A stretch of DNA of 26,781 nt, taken from Betaproteobacteria bacterium (GTDB taxonomy: Bacteria; Pseudomonadota; Gammaproteobacteria; Burkholderiales; Burkholderiaceae_C). Both the position numbers and the translations under genes were made by a program. Positions 10,601-20,017 of the stretch are shown here, one piece after another. Positions within the stretch are counted from its first letter, which is position 1; each line of letters begins with the position of its first letter. The notes under the pieces are model-generated. The model made no database searches and was not told the DNA's origin. It saw nothing but the letters and a program-made list of their open reading frames with translations. The DNA lies in contig VBDL01000058.1 in the NCBI GenBank assembly GCA_005884255.1, positions 1 through 26,781 of the forward strand, given 5' to 3'.

Positions 10601-12193
10601 TTACTTGAAGTGGACCTCATCGTAGGGCGACATCGGGCCCCAGATCGAGGTCGGCACGTTGGCGAGCTTCTTGCTGGCCGCCGTGTGGTACGGGATCTGG
10701 TTGATGAAGACGATCGGCAGCTCGTCGGTCACCACCTTCTGGAACGTGGCGTAGTAGGCCTTGCGCTTGACCGGGTCGAGCAGGCCGCCGGCGGTGTTGA
10801 GCAGGTCGTCGATCTGCGGGTTGCTGTACGACTGGGTGTTCGTCCAGACGATGGGCTTGATGTTGGTCGACAGGTAGGTGCGGTGCACGCCGATCACCGG
10901 GTCGCCCCAGTTGAAGACCGAGTCCATCGACATGTCGAAGTCCTTCGTGGCCATGCGCTTGGCCCAGGCCGGGAAGTCGGCCGAGGTGCGCACCTCGACC
11001 GCGATGCCGACCTTCTTGAGCTGCGTGCGGATGTACTCCGCGACGGTCTTCTGCTGGTCGTCGGCGCCGGGCAGGTAGTCGATGCTCAGCTTGAAGCGCT
11101 CGCCGTTCGCGCCGGCCTTGTAGCCCGCCGCGTCGAGCAGCTCGACGGCCTTCTTCAGGTCGACCGGGTAGCGCACCAGGTCATTGACCGCGAACGGGCT
11201 GCTCGCGACGATAGGCCCGTCCGCCGGTTTGGCGAAGCCCGCCATCAGCGCCTTGCTGATGAAGTTCTTGTCGAGGGTGTGCGCGATGGCCTTGCGCACC
11301 TTGACGTCCGACAGCGGCTTCTTCGTCAAGTTGAACGCGAGCCAGTTCAACGCGCCGATGCCTTCGTAGCCGGCGGGCGTGAGCTGCACCTGCGGATTCT
11401 TCGCCAGCCGCTGCAGGTCGGTGGGCACCGAAGCGAAGGGCAGCATCTGCAGGTCGCCGCGCTCGAGGCTCAGCATCAGGCTCGAGGTGTCGGGCGTGAT
11501 GTTCATGATCAGCTTGTCGAGGTAGGGCCGGCCGGCGATGAAGAACTTGTCGAAGCGCTCCATGACAACACGCTGACCGGGCTTGAACTCGACCAGCCTG
11601 AACGGGCCGGACCCCACGACGTTGGTGCTGTTGCGCGGATGGCTCTTCAGGTCCTGCCCGTCGCCGTAGACATGCTTGGGCAGGATCGGGCACAGCGCGG
11701 GCGACATGGCCAGCACGATCGCCGGATGCGGCGTGCTCATGCGGATGATGGCCGTTTGCGCGTCGGGCGTCTCGACCTTCTCGACCGGGCCCAGCATCGT
11801 GGTGAAGGGGTGGTTCGCCTTGATCGCCATGATGGAGAACGCCACGTCCTCCGAGGTGATGGGCTTGCCGTCGTGGAACACCGCGCCACGGCGCAGGTTC
11901 AGCGTCAGCGACTTGCCGTCGGGCGCGAGCGACCAGCTCTCGGCCAGGTACGGCTGCGCGTTCCACTTGTCGTCGAAGCGCAGCGGGCTCGCGAAGAGCT
12001 GGGTGGATGGCAGCGCGGTGGCGATGCCCGACTGCACCGCGCCGTTGAGATGGCGCGGCGACTGCGTGCTGCCGAAGACCAGCGTGCCGCCGCGCTTGGG
12101 CTCCTCGGCGGCCGCCGGCCAGGCGATGGCGGCGGCGAGAAGGGCCATCGCGGCCAGCGCACGGCGCCGTGCGAAGGGCAGGGAAACAGGCAT
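10601..12193 (-). CDS. ABC transporter substrate-binding protein, family 5
   Basis: Complete periplasmic binding protein of 530 residues and probable first gene of the minus-strand importer operon. I start it at 12193 (MPVSLPFARRRALAAM) because GAGGAG lies 7 nt upstream; an ATG 17 codons further up lacks support. The N-terminus has three arginines and a hydrophobic core, with likely cleavage around PAAAEE, so it is exported. Mature landmarks: GGTLVFGSTQ, PYLAESWSLAPDG, FHDGKPITSEDVAFS, SGPFRLVEFKPG, LNWLAFNLTKKPL and ending SPYDEVHFK. It is strikingly similar to the binding protein at 1-1540, including identical blocks such as FPAWAKRMAT and DFDMSMDSVFNWGDPVIG, so the pair arose by duplication. 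The ligand is unknown. Confidence 0.95.
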   Translation of the reverse strand: MPVSLPFARRRALAAMALLAAAIAWPAAAEEPKRGGTLVFGSTQSPRHLNGAVQSGIATALPSTQLFASPLRFDDKWNAQPYLAESWSLAPDGKSLTLNLRRGAVFHDGKPITSEDVAFSIMAIKANHPFTTMLGPVEKVETPDAQTAIIRMSTPHPAIVLAMSPALCPILPKHVYGDGQDLKSHPRNSTNVVGSGPFRLVEFKPGQRVVMERFDKFFIAGRPYLDKLIMNITPDTSSLMLSLERGDLQMLPFASVPTDLQRLAKNPQVQLTPAGYEGIGALNWLAFNLTKKPLSDVKVRKAIAHTLDKNFISKALMAGFAKPADGPIVASSPFAVNDLVRYPVDLKKAVELLDAAGYKAGANGERFKLSIDYLPGADDQQKTVAEYIRTQLKKVGIAVEVRTSADFPAWAKRMATKDFDMSMDSVFNWGDPVIGVHRTYLSTNIKPIVWTNTQSYSNPQIDDLLNTAGGLLDPVKRKAYYATFQKVVTDELPIVFINQIPYHTAASKKLANVPTSIWGPMSPYDEVHFK

Positions 12194-12218
12194 CGAAGGT
12201 CTCCTCAACAACGTCGCC

Positions 12219-12251
12219 CCAACGATAGGCAGACGCCGCCGCACGCCATAG
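12219..12251 (-). promoter_or_regulatory. Candidate promoter/operator of the importer operon
   Basis: CTATGGCGTGCG (12240-12251) and CTATCGTTGG (12219-12228) on the minus strand repeat the elements in front of the paralogous gene at 1540. TATCGT could serve as a weak -10, about 26 bp upstream of the start codon, but no good -35 fits 17 bp away. Confidence 0.4.
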
Positions 12252-12311
12252 GTCCACGCCTGCGCATTCGATGGAACCAGAGGCTAGTGGTTTGCCCCAT
12301 GTGCGGGCGGC

Positions 12312-12331
12312 GTGGGGTCCATTGACCCCAC
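12312..12331 (-). terminator. Hairpin directly after sorB
   Basis: GTGGGGTC, four bases, then GACCCCAC: a perfect 8-4-8 stem-loop beginning one base after the sorB stop codon. It is placed where a terminator for the tauX-tauY-sorA-sorB transcript would be, but no T-run follows, so it may instead protect the mRNA end or be a Rho-assisted stop. Confidence 0.5.
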
Positions 12332-12332
12332 T

Positions 12333-12650
12333 TCAGCGCGCCGCGCCGCTCGCCGTGGCCACGTAGGCGGCAATGGCCTGGATCTGCGCCTCCGACAGCG
12401 TGGCCTTGTACGACGGCATGTTGCCCAGGCCGTTGCGCAGCGCGTTGGCCACGCGGGCGGCATCCGGCTTCAGTTCGTCGAGCACCGGGCCGACCGCGCC
12501 CTCGCTGCCGGCGTCCTTCAGCGTATGGCACAGCGCGCAGGCGGGCGTGGCCTGTTGAAGGAAGAGCTTCCTGCCGAGCGCGAGCTCGTCGTCGGCATGG
12601 GCCGGCCGCACGACGAGCCCGGCCACCGCGAACAACAGGGCGTATTTCAT
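12333..12650 (-). CDS. sorB: Cytochrome c subunit of sulfite dehydrogenase (SorB-like)
   Basis: Periplasmic mono-heme c-type cytochrome of 105 residues with a signal peptide (MKYALLFAVAGLVVRPAHA, cleavage after residue 19). The heme-binding CALCH is at residues 38-42 and the likely axial methionine is Met78 in GNMPSY, the layout of small class I cytochromes. The ATG overlaps the sorA stop (ATGA), so the two are translated together. SorB accepts electrons from the molybdenum centre of SorA and passes them to the respiratory chain. Its identity rests on the CXXCH, the length and the sorA neighbour; a generic cytochrome of this size would look similar. Confidence 0.85.
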   Translation of the reverse strand: MKYALLFAVAGLVVRPAHADDELALGRKLFLQQATPACALCHTLKDAGSEGAVGPVLDELKPDAARVANALRNGLGNMPSYKATLSEAQIQAIAAYVATASGAAR

Positions 12651-13815
12651 GCGACGTTCACCTTCATCGCGTGATCGTCCCAACTGGTGTTGCTGTAGCC
12701 GCTGACGTTCTCGACGCGCAGCTCGGGCTGCACGTTGCCGGCCGCATCGGTGGCGCGGCTGGCGAGCGTGTGGCTGCCCGGCGGCAGCGTCGCATCGATG
12801 ACGAACTGGCGCCACGCGAAGGCCCCGAGGTCCGGCCCGAAGAAGCGCGCTTCGCGCCAGGTCCGGCCGCCGTCGACGGACACCTCGACCTTCTTCACCG
12901 CATGCACGCCGCCGAACGCCACGCCGTGGATCTGCACCGCCCCGGCGGCCAGCGTGCCACTGTCGGGATGCGGCGAATTGATCCACGACTTGACGCCCAT
13001 CTCCAGCACCGAGGGCTGGCTCGGGTCGGCCTTGCCGCCGGGCGGCGTGACGCGGTAGCCGTGCGACATGATCTTGGCGTCGGTCTCGGTGGCCGTGAAC
13101 GCCAGGCGCTTGATGTACTTGATGTTGTTCACGCCCTGGTAGCCGGGCACGATGAGCCGCAGCGGCCCGCCGTGCGCCAGCGTGAGCGGCGCGCCATTCA
13201 TCTCCCACACCAGCATCGCGTCGGCCAGCGCCTTCAGCGGCACCGAGCGCTCGACGATGATGCTCTTCGGGTCCACGCCCTCGGGCAGCTTCTCGCCGCC
13301 GGTGCCGGTGACGTAGAGCATGCCGTCGGCCACGCCGCCGAGCGATCGCGCCACCGTCTTCAGCGGCACGCCGCTCCACAGCACGCAGCCGGCGGCGCCC
13401 ACGCTCCACGGCGTGCCGCTCGGCTTGCTGGGGAAGAAGCCGCGGCCGTTGCCCGAGCACTGCAGCACGGTGGCCACCGTCTCCAGGCCCAGCGCCTTCA
13501 GCTCGCGCAGCGTGAGGCGGCGCGGCTGCTTGACGCCCTCGATCGCGATCTCCCAAGCGTCGCGGTCGGACAGGATGGAGGCGTCCGGCGCCGGCAGGTT
13601 GTTGCGCACGTAGAGCTGGTCGGACGGCGTGATCACGTTTCGAGCGTGCTCGCGCTATGCACGATCAGCGCGTTCGCGTCCTTCCACGAGGCGTAGGCCG
13701 GCAGCGGCTTGGCGGCGGCCTGTGCCGACGCATCGGTCCAGCGGCCGAGGCCGGCGGCGGCGAGCGCGCCGGCAGTGCCGGCCAGCAGGTGGCGGCGCTT
13801 CAGTGCAGGAGTCAC
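12647..13815 (-). pseudogene. sorA: Sulfite dehydrogenase molybdopterin subunit (SorA-like), frame broken near 13635
   Basis: Periplasmic sulfite:cytochrome c oxidoreductase of the sulfite-oxidase fold. The GTG start at 13815 overlaps the tauY stop (GTGA). The first frame carries a twin-arginine signal (KRRHLLAGTAG...DASAQA), as expected for a cofactor-loaded enzyme, then ALIVHSASTLET and a stop at 13633. The remainder is in another frame: ITPSDQLYVRNNLPAPDAS, the molybdenum-ligand cysteine in LQCSGNGRGFFPS, then PGYQGVNNIKYIKRL and the C-terminal dimerisation domain. The 1169-bp span is not a multiple of three, and a few residues normally between LET and ITPSDQL (an AFG-containing stretch, from memory) appear missing. 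The junction sits on a 10-bp palindrome. If the lesion is real, sulfite oxidation is lost and TauE export would be the only sulfite outlet seen here. Confidence 0.9.
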
Positions 13816-15230
13816 AGTCGTTCGTCCCTCAGGTGGTACCAGTGGTACAGCGCTCGCTGGCCCAGGCGCCGGAACGGCGCGAACGCGCGGCTCTCGACGA
13901 GGTTCAGCACGTTCGGGTACGGCAGCGGCGAGTTGTAGATCGGCAGCTCGAAGGCCTTGTCGTGCCGGCCGGCGATGCGCTGCGCCATGCGCCGCCCCGC
14001 ATGCGCCGAGAACGACACGCCGTTGCCGCCGTAGCCCAGCGCGTAGAACACCGATTGCTTCGCATCAGGCTGAAACACGCGCGGCATCATGTCGTGGCTC
14101 ACGTCGACCCAGCCCCACCAGGAGTGGTCGATGGCGATGCCTTTGAGCGCCGGGAACTTGCGGTGCAGGCCGTCGACCAGCACCTGCATGTGGCGCGGGT
14201 TGGGCGCGTCGGCGCCGGTGATCGAGCTGCGGCTGCCGATCTGCACGCGGTTGTCGGGCAGCTTGCGGTAGTAGAAGCGCAGCGTGCGCGTGTCGGTGAT
14301 GAAGATGCTGGTGCGGAAATTGGTCGCCGCGAGTTCGTCGTCGGTGAGCGGCCGCGTCACGAGCGAGTTCGACAGGATCGGCATGATCTTCGAGTCGAGG
14401 CTCGGGTGCAGCCCGTTGCTCGTGTAGCCGCCGGTGGCGAAGCCGACCGCGCGGGCGCGCACGATGCCGCCGGGGGTCTTCAGGTAGTGCACGCCGTTGC
14501 GCGTCTCGAAGCCGGTCACCGGGCTCGCCGGATGCACGCGCACGCCGAGCTCGCGCGCGCGGCGCAGGTAGCCGTGCGCGAGCTTCAGCGGGTGCACGCC
14601 CACGCCGTCGGGCTCCAGCAGCGCGCCGCAGGCCTCGGCCTCGCTCACGTAGTCGCGCCGCAGCTCCTGCGCGCTGAGCATGCGCGTGTCGTAGCCGAAC
14701 ACCTCGCGCATGACCTTCGCTTCGTTGCGCAGGAAGTCCATCTTCTTCTCGCGGTGCGCCACGTAGAGGTGGCCACCGGGCTGCGCGTCGCAGGGGAACT
14801 CGGCGACCAGGCTCTTGAAGGTCTCATAGCCCTGGCGGATCTCGGCGTCGAGCTTGAGCGCCGTCTCGCGGCCCCAGCGGGCTATCCACTGCGAGCGGTA
14901 AAGCCGCCCGCTCGCGTTCTGGCCCTGGCCGCCGTTGCGGCTGGTGCAGCCCCAGATGCTGCGGTTGGCCTCCAGCACGGTGGCGCGGATGCCGTGCTCG
15001 CGTGCGAGGAACAGCGCGGTGGCGAGCCCCGTGAAGCCGGAGCCGACGATCACCACGTCGGCGTCGATGTCGTGCGTGATCGGGCCGTCGTCCTCGGGCG
15101 GCGTGCCCGCGCTCGCCACCCAGTAGGTGGGCGCGTAGTCGTGGCCGCGGCCGGGGTGGGGTGCGACCAGCGGGTCGTAGCGCGGGTCGTAGTCGGCGAT
15201 CGGGGTCAGGTGGCGGCGCGCGATGTCCAT
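13812..15230 (-). CDS. tauY: Taurine dehydrogenase large subunit-like FAD oxidoreductase (TauY)
   Basis: 472-residue flavoprotein of the DAO family. A Rossmann fingerprint GSGFTG at residues 63-68 (after DADVVIVG) binds FAD; SRNGGQGQNASG follows the strand ending LEANR, and the C-terminal part shows YALGYGGNGVSFSAHAGR, which closes over the flavin. Similar proteins oxidise amines and amino acids. The genes around it (a SnoaL-like small protein directly upstream, sorAB downstream, TauR and the taurine importer) make TauY, which oxidatively deaminates taurine to sulfoacetaldehyde and ammonia, the best name. The start at 15230 lies 4 bp after the tauX stop. A gamma-glutamylputrescine oxidase-like function would be the alternative from sequence alone. 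Confidence 0.83.
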   Translation of the reverse strand: MDIARRHLTPIADYDPRYDPLVAPHPGRGHDYAPTYWVASAGTPPEDDGPITHDIDADVVIVGSGFTGLATALFLAREHGIRATVLEANRSIWGCTSRNGGQGQNASGRLYRSQWIARWGRETALKLDAEIRQGYETFKSLVAEFPCDAQPGGHLYVAHREKKMDFLRNEAKVMREVFGYDTRMLSAQELRRDYVSEAEACGALLEPDGVGVHPLKLAHGYLRRARELGVRVHPASPVTGFETRNGVHYLKTPGGIVRARAVGFATGGYTSNGLHPSLDSKIMPILSNSLVTRPLTDDELAATNFRTSIFITDTRTLRFYYRKLPDNRVQIGSRSSITGADAPNPRHMQVLVDGLHRKFPALKGIAIDHSWWGWVDVSHDMMPRVFQPDAKQSVFYALGYGGNGVSFSAHAGRRMAQRIAGRHDKAFELPIYNSPLPYPNVLNLVESRAFAPFRRLGQRALYHWYHLRDERL

Positions 15231-15234
15231 GGCA

Positions 15235-15618
15235 TCAATCCTTCAGGGCCGGGCGGTCCTTGCGGAACGCGTTCTTCACTGCGATGCGGCCGTCGCGGAA
15301 GGTGAACAGGTCGCAGCCGTCGGCCTCGACGCGCGTGCCGTCGGCCTTGGTGCCGGTGAACGTCCATTCCGACACGCCAAGGTCGCCGTGCACGAAGTGG
15401 CGGCCGTTGCGCCATTGCGCGTCGGGGAAGCTGGCCCAGGCCTGCGCGAAGGCGGCGCGCACGGCCTCGCGGCCGGCATGGCGCGTGCCGCAGCGCTCGG
15501 GGCCGGCGGCGCTCTGGAACACGCAATCGTCGGTCATGAACGACATCAGCGCGTCGATGTCGTGGCGGTTCCAGGCGTCGGTGAAGGCTTGAAGGAAGTC
15601 GGCGTCGATCGCGGGCAT
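15235..15618 (-). CDS. tauX: Taurine dehydrogenase small subunit-like, NTF2/SnoaL fold (TauX)
   Basis: 127-residue protein with the SnoaL/NTF2-like pattern: an N-terminal helix (FLQAFTDAWNRHDIDALMSF), MTDDCVFQ, a middle helix (GREAVRAAFAQAWASFPDAQ) and strands ending DLFTFRDGRIAVKNAFRK. On its own this fold could be a ketosteroid-isomerase-like enzyme or a binding protein. As far as I recall, the small subunit TauX of taurine dehydrogenase is of this size and precedes tauY, as here, so the name rests mainly on context. The ATG at 15618 has AGGA 6 nt upstream. Two CTGGCNCTAC repeats start 53 bp upstream, so it probably heads the tauX-tauY-sorA-sorB operon under TauR control. Confidence 0.74.
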   Translation of the reverse strand: MPAIDADFLQAFTDAWNRHDIDALMSFMTDDCVFQSAAGPERCGTRHAGREAVRAAFAQAWASFPDAQWRNGRHFVHGDLGVSEWTFTGTKADGTRVEADGCDLFTFRDGRIAVKNAFRKDRPALKD

Positions 15619-15645
15619 GGTGGGTCCTCGGGTTCCGATGCGTGC

Positions 15646-15651
15646 AGCGTA
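15646..15651 (-). promoter_or_regulatory. Possible -10 of the tauX promoter
   Basis: TACGCT on the minus strand, 20 bp downstream of the proximal CTGG box. The tauA promoter has CACACT at the same offset. Match to TATAAT is poor, as expected for an activator-dependent promoter; shared position is the main argument. Confidence 0.25.
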
Positions 15652-15671
15652 GGAGCTGCGCGCAGCGGGCC

Positions 15672-15704
15672 GTAGCGCCAGATGCCCGGATTCGGTAGAG
15701 CCAG
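15672..15704 (-). promoter_or_regulatory. Proposed TauR operator upstream of tauX (direct repeat)
   Basis: On the minus strand CTGGCTCTAC (15695-15704) and CTGGCGCTAC (15672-15681) match at 9 of 10 bases and start 23 bp apart, about two helical turns. MocR-type regulators bind such direct repeats, and TauR of Rhodobacter capsulatus is reported, as I remember, to bind CTGGACYTAA repeats. The proximal box ends 53 bp before the tauX start. A third copy, CTGGCACTAC, is found 52 bp before tauA. Confidence 0.65.
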
Positions 15705-15714
15705 TCGGCCGCCG

Positions 15715-17211
<1,497 letters not shown>

Positions 17212-17241
17212 GGCGCTTCTCTCATGGTTTTCCCGATGTGA

Positions 17242-17274
17242 TTGGTCTCAGTGAAACCCGGGAACTGGCACTAC
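17242..17274 (+). promoter_or_regulatory. Proposed TauR operator between tauR and tauA
   Basis: CTGGCACTAC (17265-17274) matches the tauX-promoter boxes at 9 of 10 positions. At the same 23-bp offset upstream lies a weaker copy, TTGGTCTCAG (17242-17251), fitting a YTGG core. The proximal box ends 52 bp before the tauA start, almost exactly as at tauX. CAGT and ACTG arms (17249-17252 and 17264-17267) also give a short inverted repeat across the pair. Confidence 0.6.
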
Positions 17275-17294
17275 AGCCAAAGAAGAGGGCCGCC

Positions 17295-17300
17295 CACACT
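17295..17300 (+). promoter_or_regulatory. Possible -10 of the tauA promoter
   Basis: CACACT lies 20 bp downstream of the CTGG box, the same offset as TACGCT in the tauX promoter. It is a weak -10 match, offered only because the geometry repeats. Confidence 0.22.
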
Positions 17301-17326
17301 GCATCGCACGTAACCAGGAGACCGAC

Positions 17327-18343
17327 ATGACGAGGATAAGACAACTGCTTGGCAAGACCGTGCTGGCGATCGGCCTGTTGCCCTTGGGCGCCTCGGCTCA
17401 GACCAAGGAAGTCACCATCGCCTACCAGCAGATCGCCGGGCCGCTGGTGGTAGCGATCGCCAACGGCAGCGTCGAGAAGGCCACCGGATACAAGGTGAAC
17501 TGGCGGCAGTTCGAATCGGGCGCCAAGGTCGCCACGGCGATGGCCTCCGGCGACGTGCAGATCGGCGTCATCGGCTCCAGCCCGCTGGCCGCTGCGGTGA
17601 GCCGCGGGCTGGACCTGCAGCTCTTCTGGATCCTCGATGACATCAATGAGGCCGAGGCGCTGGTGGTGCGCAACGGTTCGGGCATCGTCAAGCCGGCGGA
17701 CCTGAAGGGCAAGAAGCTCGGCGTGCCGTTCGTCTCGACGACGCACTTCCACACCATGTTCGCGCTCGAGACCTGGGGCATCAAGCCGAGCGAGCTGCAG
17801 ATCCTGAACATGCAGCCCAACCAGATTGCCGCCGCATGGCAGCGCGGCGACATCGACGCCGCCTTCGTGTGGGACCCGGCGCTGGCGCGCATCAAGCAGA
17901 CCGGCAAGGTGCTGATCACCTCCGGCGAGCTGAGCAAGAAAGGCAAGGCCACCTTCGACGGCATCGCCGCCAACCGCGCCTGGGCCGAGGCCAACGCCGA
18001 CTTCATGGTCAAGCTGGTGAAAGTGATCGCCGATGCCGACGCGTCGTACCGCGCGAATCCTGCTGCCTGGGGCGCAGACTCGGTGGCGGCCAAGACGGTC
18101 GCCAGCAAGATCGGCGGCGAGCCCAAGGAGATCGCCGACGCGCTGAAGCTCTATGCCTACCCGAGCGCTGAGCAGCAGGCCTCGGCGGCGTGGCTGGGCG
18201 GCGGCAAGGACGGCGGCGCCGCTCGCGCGCTGAAGGCCACCGCGGACTTCCTGCTCGAGCAAAAGCGCATCGACGCGGTCGCAGCGGACTACAGTCGTTA
18301 TGTCACGCCGAAGTACGCCGACGCGGCGCTCAAGCTGAAGTAA
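17327..18343 (+). CDS. tauA: Taurine ABC transporter substrate-binding protein
   Basis: 338-residue periplasmic binding protein of the taurine/nitrate/sulfonate (SsuA/TauA) family. AGGAG lies 7 nt before the ATG. A signal peptide (MTRIRQLLGKTVLAIGLLPL, cleavage after ASA near residue 24) is followed by KEVTIAYQQIAGPLVVA, then SGAKVATAMASGDVQIGVIG, the ligand-pocket region IGSSPLAAAVSRG, and KPADLKGKKLGVPFVSTTHF, which match TauA closely. It delivers taurine to TauBC. It is the first gene of the plus-strand tauABC-tauE operon, preceded by a probable TauR operator. TauR and TauXY nearby make taurine a better guess than other sulfonates. Confidence 0.92.
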   Translation: MTRIRQLLGKTVLAIGLLPLGASAQTKEVTIAYQQIAGPLVVAIANGSVEKATGYKVNWRQFESGAKVATAMASGDVQIGVIGSSPLAAAVSRGLDLQLFWILDDINEAEALVVRNGSGIVKPADLKGKKLGVPFVSTTHFHTMFALETWGIKPSELQILNMQPNQIAAAWQRGDIDAAFVWDPALARIKQTGKVLITSGELSKKGKATFDGIAANRAWAEANADFMVKLVKVIADADASYRANPAAWGADSVAAKTVASKIGGEPKEIADALKLYAYPSAEQQASAAWLGGGKDGGAARALKATADFLLEQKRIDAVAADYSRYVTPKYADAALKLK

Positions 18344-18353
18344 GGAGGCCCTC

Positions 18354-19130
18354 ATGGCCAACGAACAACTGCAGGTCAATGGCGTGAGCGTCATCTACCC
18401 GGGACGCACGCCGATCGAGCGGGTCCATGCGCTCGACAACATCGACCTGACGATCGACCGCGGCGACTTCGTCGTCGCGCTGGGCGCCTCAGGCTGCGGC
18501 AAGACCACCCTGCTCAGCCTGATGGCCGGCTTCATCTCCCCGTCGCGCGGCGAGTTGCTGCTCGGCGGCCGGCCGGTGCAAGGGCCGGGCTCGGACCGCG
18601 GCGTGGTGTTCCAGAAGCACGCGCTGCTGCCCTGGCTGAGCGTGATGGAGAACACCGAGTTCGGCCTCAAGCTGCAGGGCGTGCCGAAGGCCGAGCGGCG
18701 CGAGATCGCCGCGCGCAACCTGGCGCTCGTGGGCCTGCAGGACTTTCACCAGCACATGATCTACCAGCTGTCGGGCGGCATGCAGCAGCGCGTGGGCATC
18801 GCCCGCGCGCTGACCTGCAACCCGGCGATGCTGCTGATGGACGAGCCGATGGCGGCGCTGGACGCGCTGACGCGCGAGACCATCCAGGAGCTGCTGCTGG
18901 ACGTGTGGCAGAAGACACGCAAGATGTTCTTCTTCATCACGCACAGCGTCGAAGAGGCGCTGTTCCTCGCCAGCCACCTGATCGTCATGTCGCCGCGCCC
19001 GGGGCGCATCACGCACCGCTACGAGCTGGACTTCAACCAGCGCTTCCTGCAGACGCGCGACGCGCGCGCGGTGAAGTCGAGCCCCGACTTCATCGCCGGA
19101 GTAGCCCACAAGGAGGTGGCCCATGTCTGA
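18354..19130 (+). CDS. tauB: Taurine ABC transporter ATP-binding protein
   Basis: 258-residue ATPase of the nitrate/sulfonate/taurine class. Walker A GASGCGKTTLLSL, Q-loop FQKHALLPWLSV, signature LSGGMQQRVGIARAL, Walker B LLMDEPMAALD and the switch His in FITHSVEEALFLA are all intact. The C-terminal tail (SPRPGRITHRYELDF, then FAQRF-like FNQRFLQTRDARAVK) is typical of TauB. It begins 10 bp after tauA with AGGAGG-like sequence upstream, and its 3' end overlaps tauC by 8 bp, so the three are co-translated. It powers the TauC permease. Confidence 0.95.
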   Translation: MANEQLQVNGVSVIYPGRTPIERVHALDNIDLTIDRGDFVVALGASGCGKTTLLSLMAGFISPSRGELLLGGRPVQGPGSDRGVVFQKHALLPWLSVMENTEFGLKLQGVPKAERREIAARNLALVGLQDFHQHMIYQLSGGMQQRVGIARALTCNPAMLLMDEPMAALDALTRETIQELLLDVWQKTRKMFFFITHSVEEALFLASHLIVMSPRPGRITHRYELDFNQRFLQTRDARAVKSSPDFIAGVAHKEVAHV

Positions 19131-19998
19131 CATCGCTCATCGCCCGCCGCGCATCATGGCCACGCCCGGCTTCCTGTCCCGACTGTTCGCCAAGCGCTCG
19201 GTCAAGCCCGGCGAGCATTTCGGCGCACCGGGGCAAGGCCACAGCGGCGCCATCAGCACCCTCACCGTGCTGGCGCTGATCGCGCTGTGGGTGCTGGTCA
19301 CCAACGCCGGGTGGGTCAAGCCGCTGTTCCTGCCGTCGCCGCAAGCGGTGCTTGCGAAGTTCGTGCAGGTGTGGAGCGAAGGCTTCGCCGGAGCCACGTT
19401 GCTGCAGCACACCTGGACCAGCCTGTACCGCGTGTTCGGCGCCTTCGCGCTGGCCTGCGCGACGGCCATCCCGATCGGCGTGCTCATGGGCGTGAGCCGC
19501 GTCGCGCGCGGCGTGTTCGATCCGCCGATCGAGTTCTACCGACCGCTGCCGCCGCTGGCCTACCTGCCGATGGTCATCATCTGGTTCGGCATCGGCGAGT
19601 TCTCGAAGGTCTACCTGATCTTCCTCGCGATCTTCGCGCCGATGGCAATCGCCGCCCGCTCGGGCGTGCGCTCGGTGTCGATCGAGCAGATCCACGCTGC
19701 GTACTCGATGGGTGCCACGCGCATGCAGGTGATCCGCCACGTGATCCTGAAGTCGGCGCTGCCGGAGATCTTCACCGGCATGCGCATCGGCATCGGCGTG
19801 GGCTGGACCACGCTGGTGGCCGGCGAGATGGTGGCCTCCACGCGCGGCCTCGGCTTCATGGTGCTCAACGCCGCGGAGTTCCTCGCCAGCGACGTGGTGG
19901 TCATGGGCATCATCGTGATCGGCCTGTTCGCCTTCGCCTTCGACCTGCTGATGCGGCATCTCGAGAAAGTTCTGGTGCCGTGGAAAGGGAAGGTCTGA
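19123..19998 (+). CDS. tauC: Taurine ABC transporter permease
   Basis: 291-residue inner-membrane permease of the SsuC/TauC type. A cytoplasmic N-terminus of about 45 residues precedes the first helix (STLTVLALIALWVLVTNAGW), then LFLPSPQAVLAKF, the ASLYR-like SLYRVFGAFALACATAIPIG, the YRPLPPLAYLPMVIIWFGIG segment and the EAA loop IHAAYSMGATRMQVIRHVIL that docks on TauB. AGGAGG-like bases (aaggaggtg) precede the start inside tauB. It forms the homodimeric channel for taurine uptake. Confidence 0.95.
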   Translation: MSDIAHRPPRIMATPGFLSRLFAKRSVKPGEHFGAPGQGHSGAISTLTVLALIALWVLVTNAGWVKPLFLPSPQAVLAKFVQVWSEGFAGATLLQHTWTSLYRVFGAFALACATAIPIGVLMGVSRVARGVFDPPIEFYRPLPPLAYLPMVIIWFGIGEFSKVYLIFLAIFAPMAIAARSGVRSVSIEQIHAAYSMGATRMQVIRHVILKSALPEIFTGMRIGIGVGWTTLVAGEMVASTRGLGFMVLNAAEFLASDVVVMGIIVIGLFAFAFDLLMRHLEKVLVPWKGKV

Positions 19999-20017
19999 GC
20001 ACGGGGACGGGGGCGGC

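Noticed and set aside
9857..12325. An 822-codon open frame on the plus strand across the binding-protein and DppB-type genes
   Set aside because: It is antisense to two proteins with unmistakable family motifs, and its translation is low-complexity (rich in R, H, Q, V, A), as expected from the reverse complement of GC-rich coding DNA.
17265..17280. A sigma-54 (-24/-12) promoter suggested by CTGGCAC before tauA
   Set aside because: The required GC of the -12 element is missing at the right spacing (AA is found), and the repeat with other CTGGCNCTAC copies explains the match better.
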